Shown: in pieces, positions 5,963 through 9,559 of the stretch
Numbering within the stretch: position 1 is the first letter of the stretch
How the letters are laid out: each line of letters starts with the position of its first letter
Program-made: the position numbers and the translations under genes
The notes under the pieces: model-generated
The model's input: the letters and a program-made list of their open reading frames with translations, nothing else
The model's database searches: none
What the model was told of the DNA's origin: nothing
Assembly (NCBI GenBank): GCA_944393755.1
Contig: CALYBF010000051.1
Span: 1 to 9,559, forward strand
DNA from: an uncultured Clostridia bacterium
Lineage (GTDB): Bacteria > Bacillota > Clostridia > TANB77 > CAG-508
Direction: 5' to 3'
Length of the DNA stretch: 9,559 nucleotides

Positions 5963-5991
5963 TTGCAATTTTAAAAAATATATGTTATAAG
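5963..5991 (+). promoter_or_regulatory. Putative mnmE promoter with extended -10
   Basis: TTGCAA (5963-5968), a 17-base spacer and TATAAG (5986-5991) preceded by TG at 5983-5984 form a sigma-A promoter with an extended -10 element. It directly follows the jag terminator. The leader to the mnmE ATG would be about 90 bases, AT-only in large part, with no clear riboswitch-like fold. Confidence 0.6.
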
Positions 5992-6084
5992 TAAAATACT
6001 AATAGTAAGTAAATATAAAAAACAATATTAACATATAACTAAAATATAAAGAAAAATATTTGTATATATTGGAGGAATAATAAT

Positions 6085-7456
6085 ATGAGTACAATAGCGT
6101 CAATCTCTACGGCTCCTCGGAATTGGGGGGATTGGTATAATTAGAATTAGTGGAGATAATTGTTTTGAAATACTAGATAAAATATTTCTACCAAAGAAAA
6201 AACAAGATATAAAAGATATTAAAGGATATACGATAAAATATGGAAATATAGTAGAAAATGGGAGTGTTGTAGATGAAGTATTAGTTTCATACTTCAAAGC
6301 ACCTAAAAGCTATACAACAGAAAATATGTGTGAAATAAATTCTCATGGAGGAAATGTAGTTGTTAAAAAAATACTAGAATTATGTTTAAAAAACGGAGCA
6401 GAACTTGCGGAACCAGGAGAATTCACAAAAAGAGCTTTCTTAAATGGAAGAATAGATTTATTACAAGCAGAATCTGTAATAGATGTTATTAATGCAAAAT
6501 CAGAAAAAGAAGCAAAAACAGGAATAAAGCAATTAGAAGGCTTTTTATCTCAAAAAATAAATGAAATAAAAAAAGAAATAATGGATGTTATGGTAAATAT
6601 TGAAGTTACAATAGATTATCCAGAATATGATACACCAGATGTAACCAAAAAAGAGCTTTCAGATATGCTAGATAGTGTAGAAGAAAAATTAGAAAAGCTA
6701 GAAAAGAGTTTTGATAATGGTAAAATAATAAAAGAAGGTATTAAAACTGTAATTATAGGAAGACCAAACGCTGGTAAATCATCACTTTTAAATGCAATTC
6801 TAAAAGAAGATAGGGCTATAGTTACACAATATGAAGGAACAACAAGAGATACAATAGAAGAATTTGTAACAGTAAATGGAATACCTTTAAAACTAATTGA
6901 TACAGCGGGAATTAGAGATGCAAAAGATGAAGTGGAGAAAATAGGAATAGAAAAATCTAAAGAATTAGTAAAAGAAGCAGACCTTATAATTGCAATATTT
7001 GATTCTTCAGAAGACTTAACAAAAGAAGATATAGAAATTTTAAACTTAATAAAAAACAAAAAAACAATAATTATATTAAATAAAAGTGATTTAAAACAAA
7101 AAATAGATGAAAAAGATGAAAAATTAACAAAAGTAAGTAGTGATATAATAAAAATTTCAGCATTAAATAAAACGGGTATTGAGAAAATATATGATAAAAT
7201 AACTGAATTATTTAATTTAAATGAAATTAATTTAGATCAAGATATAGTAATTACAAATTTAAGACATAAAAATTTAATAACAAAAGCAATAAAAAGTGTA
7301 AGAAAAGCAAAAGAAACAATGGAACAAGATATGCCTTTAGATATAATTGCTATATTTATAAAAGACATTTTAGAAGATTTAGGAAATATAACAGGAGAAG
7401 TTGTAACAGAAGATATAATAAATGAAATCTTTTCTAAATTCTGTTTAGGTAAATAA
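6085..7456 (+). CDS. mnmE: tRNA modification GTPase MnmE, frameshifted near the N-terminus
   Basis: MnmE, with MnmG, adds the (carboxymethyl)aminomethyl group to C5 of wobble uridine-34 in certain tRNAs. The ATG at 6085 has a strong GGAGG site (6071-6075) and reads STIASISTA, the correct family N-terminus, but the frame then meets TAG at 6142. The rest of the protein is in the frame shifted by one base. Removing one base at 6115-6118 gives STA(L/P)GIGGIGIIRISG and a 456-residue protein of normal length. In corrected numbering: N-terminal folate-binding domain 1-120, P-loop GRPNAGKSS 225-233, GTTRDT 251-256, DTAGIRD 272-278, NKSD 332-335 and the C-terminal FCLGK with Cys453. All downstream motifs are intact, so this is either a sequence error, a very recent mutation, or recoding. 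The first ATG of the downstream frame alone (6326) would lose 80 residues of the N-terminal domain. Confidence 0.9.
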
Positions 7457-7681
7457 AACGAACGAGAATCAAAAATAAGCAAAAAACAACAATTATATAT
7501 GAAATTATATTAAAAAGATATAAAAATTGTTTTAAATTGATTTTAAAGAAAAATAAAACATATAAAAAATACAATTTAAAAAGATAAAAAAAGAGAAGTC
7601 GAAAAAATATAAAAGTAAACAAAAATTAAAGTGTTCGCGTTACATAACACTTGTTGCTATATGTAAAATTAAACAAAAGTA

Positions 7682-7754
7682 TTCGACAAAATTCGACAAA
7701 CATACAAATAATAGGGAAAATATTAGGGAGAAGGCGCTCGACAAGTGTCGACAA
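7682..7754. promoter_or_regulatory. Tandem Spo0A-box-like repeats
   Basis: The 10-mer ATTCGACAAA occurs twice in exact tandem (7681-7690, 7691-7700). On the minus strand each contains TGTCGAA, the Spo0A box (0A box). Two related copies, TCGACAAG (7738-7745) and TCGACAAA (7748-7755), have the same 10-bp step but differ from the box at its final base. Spo0A is known to bind tandem boxes as a dimer with 10-bp spacing. TCGACA at 7683-7688 could also act as a -35 hexamer, with AATAAT (7707-7712) as -10 after 18 bases, so the sites would overlap a promoter for mnmG and any genes behind it. Spo0A itself is not in this window, so regulation is an inference. Confidence 0.5.
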
Positions 7755-7894
7755 AAACTAATTTGTTAAAATTAATAAAGTACATCAAAAGTGCTACTTT
7801 TCTTTTCATAAGGAATTTAAAAACAAGCAACAAAACCCGGAAACCCAACTGGCACAAGCGATACAGAGGCGAACAAAAAATGAAAGAAGTGTGA
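7745..7894 (+). CDS. Possible small leader ORF before mnmG, function unknown
   Basis: A 49-codon frame starts at GTG (7745) and ends at TGA (7892-7894), three bases before the mnmG ATG and in the same reading frame. The predicted peptide is basic, with KTNLLKLIKYIKSATFLF near the start and KPNWHKRYRGEQKMKEV at the end; I recognise no family. GGGAGAAGG (7726-7734) could serve as ribosome binding site at a rather long distance of 10 bases. Its codons from 7835 (ACC, CGG, CCC, TGG, CAC, GGC) are much richer in G and C than the neighbouring genes. The mnmG ATG has only a weak site of its own, so translation of this frame could deliver ribosomes to mnmG. It may equally be a chance frame or the 5' remnant of something else. 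Confidence 0.3.
   Translation: MSTKTNLLKLIKYIKSATFLFIRNLKTSNKTRKPNWHKRYRGEQKMKEV
7777..7806 (+). terminator. Weak terminator-like hairpin upstream of mnmG
   Basis: AAAGTA (7777-7782) pairs with TACTTT (7795-7800), with a possible extra C-G pair inside, and the sequence continues TTTTCTTTT (7798-7806). The stem is short and AT-rich. It falls inside the possible leader ORF, so it could act in attenuation, or be a weak terminator for transcripts from mnmE. Confidence 0.3.
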
Positions 7895-7897
7895 ACA

Positions 7898-9559
7898 ATG
7901 AAGTTAAATAAAGGAGAATATTTTGCAGGAGATTATGATGTTGCTGTAATAGGTGCAGGACATGCTGGATGTGAAGCTGGTTTAGCAGCAGCAAGACTTG
8001 GCAAAAAAACATTAATATTTTCTATAAGTTTAGAGGCAATAGCAAATATGCCTTGTAATCCACATATAGGAGGAAGTTCAAAAGGACATTTAGTAAGAGA
8101 AATAGATGCCCTTGGTGGAGAAATGGGTAAAAACATTGATAAAACAATGATACAAATCAAAATGTTAAATACTTCAAAAGGGCCAGCAGTACACTCATTG
8201 AGAGCCCAAGCTGATAGAAAAAAATACCAAGCAGAAATGAAACATACATTGGAAAAGCAAGTTAACTTAGAAGTAAAACAAGCTGAAATTACAAAAATAT
8301 TTGTGGAAAATGGCAGTGTTAAGGGAATACAGACAGATATAGGTGCAATATATAATGTCAAAACAGTAATAGTTGCTACTGGAACATATTTAAAAGGAAA
8401 AATATTCATAGGTGAATATTCTAAAGAAAGTGGTCCAGATGGTGTTGCAGCAGCAAATAAATTATCTGATTGTTTAAAAGAATTAGGTATTGAACTTGTT
8501 AGGTTTAAAACAGGAACACCTGCTAGAATAAATAGAAGAAGTATTGATTTTAGTAAAATGGAAGTACAAAAAGGTGATAATGGAATAGAAGCTTTTTCAT
8601 TTGAAAATGAACCTAGAAATTTTGAACAGGTTGATTGTTATTTAACATACACAAATGAAAAAACACACGAAATAATTAGAAAAAATTTAGATAGATCACC
8701 TTTGTTTGCAGGTATGATAGAAGGAACAGGGCCTAGATATTGCCCTTCTATAGAAGATAAAGTAGTTAGATTTAGTGATAAACCACGTCATCAAGCTTTT
8801 GTTGAGCCAGTAGGTCTAGATACTGAAGAAATGTATATACAAGGGATGAGTTCTTCACTTCCAGAAGATGTACAAATTGCCCTATATCATACAATACCAG
8901 GTTTGGAAAATGCAGAGTTTACAAGACCAGCTTATGCAATAGAATATGATTGTATAGATCCTTCAAACTTAAAACTTTCTCTTGAGTACAAGGGGATAGA
9001 AGGCTTATTTATGGCGGGACAAATAAATGGAACATCTGGATATGAAGAAGCAGCTGCACAAGGGCTAATTGCAGGAATAAATGCGACAAGGAAAATTGAT
9101 AATAAAGAACCAATAATACTAGATAGAAGCCAGGCGTATATAGGTGTTCTTATTGATGATATTGTTACTAAAGGAACTAATGAACCATATAGAATGATGA
9201 CATCTAGAGCAGAATATAGACTACTTTTAAGGCAAGATAATGCAGATTTAAGATTAACACCAATAGGACACAAAGTAGGTTTGATATCAGATGAAAGATA
9301 TGAAAGATTTTTAAAAAAGAAAGAAAATATAAAAAAAGAAATAGAAAGATTAAAAAAACAAGTAGTAAAACCAGAAGAAAAAGTAAATGAATTACTAGAA
9401 AGAGCAGGAACTACAAGGCTTACAAATGGTACAAAATTAAGTGAATTACTAAAAAGAACAGAATTAAATTATGAGATGTTATCTAAAATAGATGAAAATA
9501 GACCAGAACTTACAAGACAAGAAAAAGAAGAAGTAGAAATACAGATAAAATATGAAGGA
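7898..9559 (+). CDS. mnmG: tRNA uridine-34 modification FAD enzyme MnmG (3' end outside window)
   Basis: MnmG (GidA) is the FAD-dependent partner of MnmE and uses methylenetetrahydrofolate to modify C5 of U34 in tRNA. The window holds 554 codons, open at the end; the family is about 620-630 residues, so the last 70 or so are missing. Visible features are the FAD-binding GAGHAGCEA (19-27), the MPCNPHIGGSSKGHLVREID block with Cys53, VIVATGTYLKG, GTGPRYCPSIEDK with Cys282, DKPRHQAFVEPVG, and the second nucleotide-binding stretch FMAGQINGTSGYEEAAAQG. The ATG at 7898 gives MKLNKGEYFAGDYDV, the normal family start; no upstream start is possible because TGA at 7892 is in frame. The ribosome binding site before it is weak, while a good AAAGGAG lies just inside the gene without a usable start after it. 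rsmG and parA/parB genes often follow in this order. Confidence 0.95.
   Translation, partial: MKLNKGEYFAGDYDVAVIGAGHAGCEAGLAAARLGKKTLIFSISLEAIANMPCNPHIGGSSKGHLVREIDALGGEMGKNIDKTMIQIKMLNTSKGPAVHSLRAQADRKKYQAEMKHTLEKQVNLEVKQAEITKIFVENGSVKGIQTDIGAIYNVKTVIVATGTYLKGKIFIGEYSKESGPDGVAAANKLSDCLKELGIELVRFKTGTPARINRRSIDFSKMEVQKGDNGIEAFSFENEPRNFEQVDCYLTYTNEKTHEIIRKNLDRSPLFAGMIEGTGPRYCPSIEDKVVRFSDKPRHQAFVEPVGLDTEEMYIQGMSSSLPEDVQIALYHTIPGLENAEFTRPAYAIEYDCIDPSNLKLSLEYKGIEGLFMAGQINGTSGYEEAAAQGLIAGINATRKIDNKEPIILDRSQAYIGVLIDDIVTKGTNEPYRMMTSRAEYRLLLRQDNADLRLTPIGHKVGLISDERYERFLKKKENIKKEIERLKKQVVKPEEKVNELLERAGTTRLTNGTKLSELLKRTELNYEMLSKIDENRPELTRQEKEEVEIQIKYEG

Larger units (their letters stand above)
7457..7897 (+). 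other. mnmE-mnmG intergenic region
   Basis: The first part, to about 7630, is extremely AT-rich; AACAATT (7488-7494) can pair with AATTGTT (7525-7531) followed by TTT, a weak candidate mnmE terminator. From 7631 to 7666 two mutually exclusive short hairpins are possible: GTGTT/AACAC (7631-7635, 7646-7650) or TTACATA/TATGTAA (7640-7646, 7660-7666). From 7681 come TCGACAA repeats and a possible leader ORF, described separately. In B. subtilis-like genomes mnmE and mnmG are usually close together; here they are about 440 bases apart. Confidence 0.5.

Noticed and set aside
6326..7456. mnmE starting at the internal ATG 6326
   Set aside because: It would drop 80 residues of the conserved N-terminal domain and has no ribosome binding site; the upstream sequence clearly encodes the missing part in two frames.

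Overview
The window is a chromosomal replication-origin region of a very AT-rich Firmicute, most likely a member of the Clostridia. The evidence is the gene order dnaN-dnaA (minus strand) facing away from rpmH-rnpA-yidD-yidC-jag, then mnmE and mnmG (plus strand), together with strong Shine-Dalgarno sites, AGA as the dominant arginine codon, and many TTATCCACA-type DnaA boxes. I cannot name the species. Every recognised gene is housekeeping and I see no mobile element, CRISPR array, rRNA or tRNA.

Left part (1-3340): dnaN and dnaA are transcribed leftward. DnaA boxes fill both gaps around dnaA: 1382-1547 between dnaA and dnaN, and 3023-3237 upstream of dnaA. This is the bipartite oriC layout known from Bacillus subtilis. 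The dnaA-dnaN gap also carries a run of TAN triplets (1357-1377) directly beside two abutting DnaA boxes, which matches the DnaA-trio / unwinding architecture. A further inverted pair of perfect boxes lies downstream of dnaN (122-153).

Middle part (3300-5960): a strong sigma-A-type promoter drives rpmH (L34), rnpA (RNase P protein), yidD, yidC and jag/khpB, closed by a good intrinsic terminator. The group covers ribosome assembly, tRNA 5' processing and membrane protein insertion. A terminator-like hairpin between rpmH and rnpA probably sets their different output.

Right part (5960-9559): mnmE has its own promoter and strong ribosome binding site, but a single-base frameshift about 30 bases into the gene. 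mnmG follows after about 440 bases and runs off the window end. MnmE and MnmG together modify the wobble uridine of tRNAs. The gap between them is the least ordinary stretch: it holds two exact 10-bp tandem repeats that contain perfect Spo0A boxes, two more near-matches with the same spacing, and a possible 49-codon leader ORF ending 3 bases before mnmG.

I do not see a new multi-gene system. The points most worth a second look are the mnmE frameshift, the Spo0A-like sites with the leader ORF before mnmG, and the fine structure of oriC.
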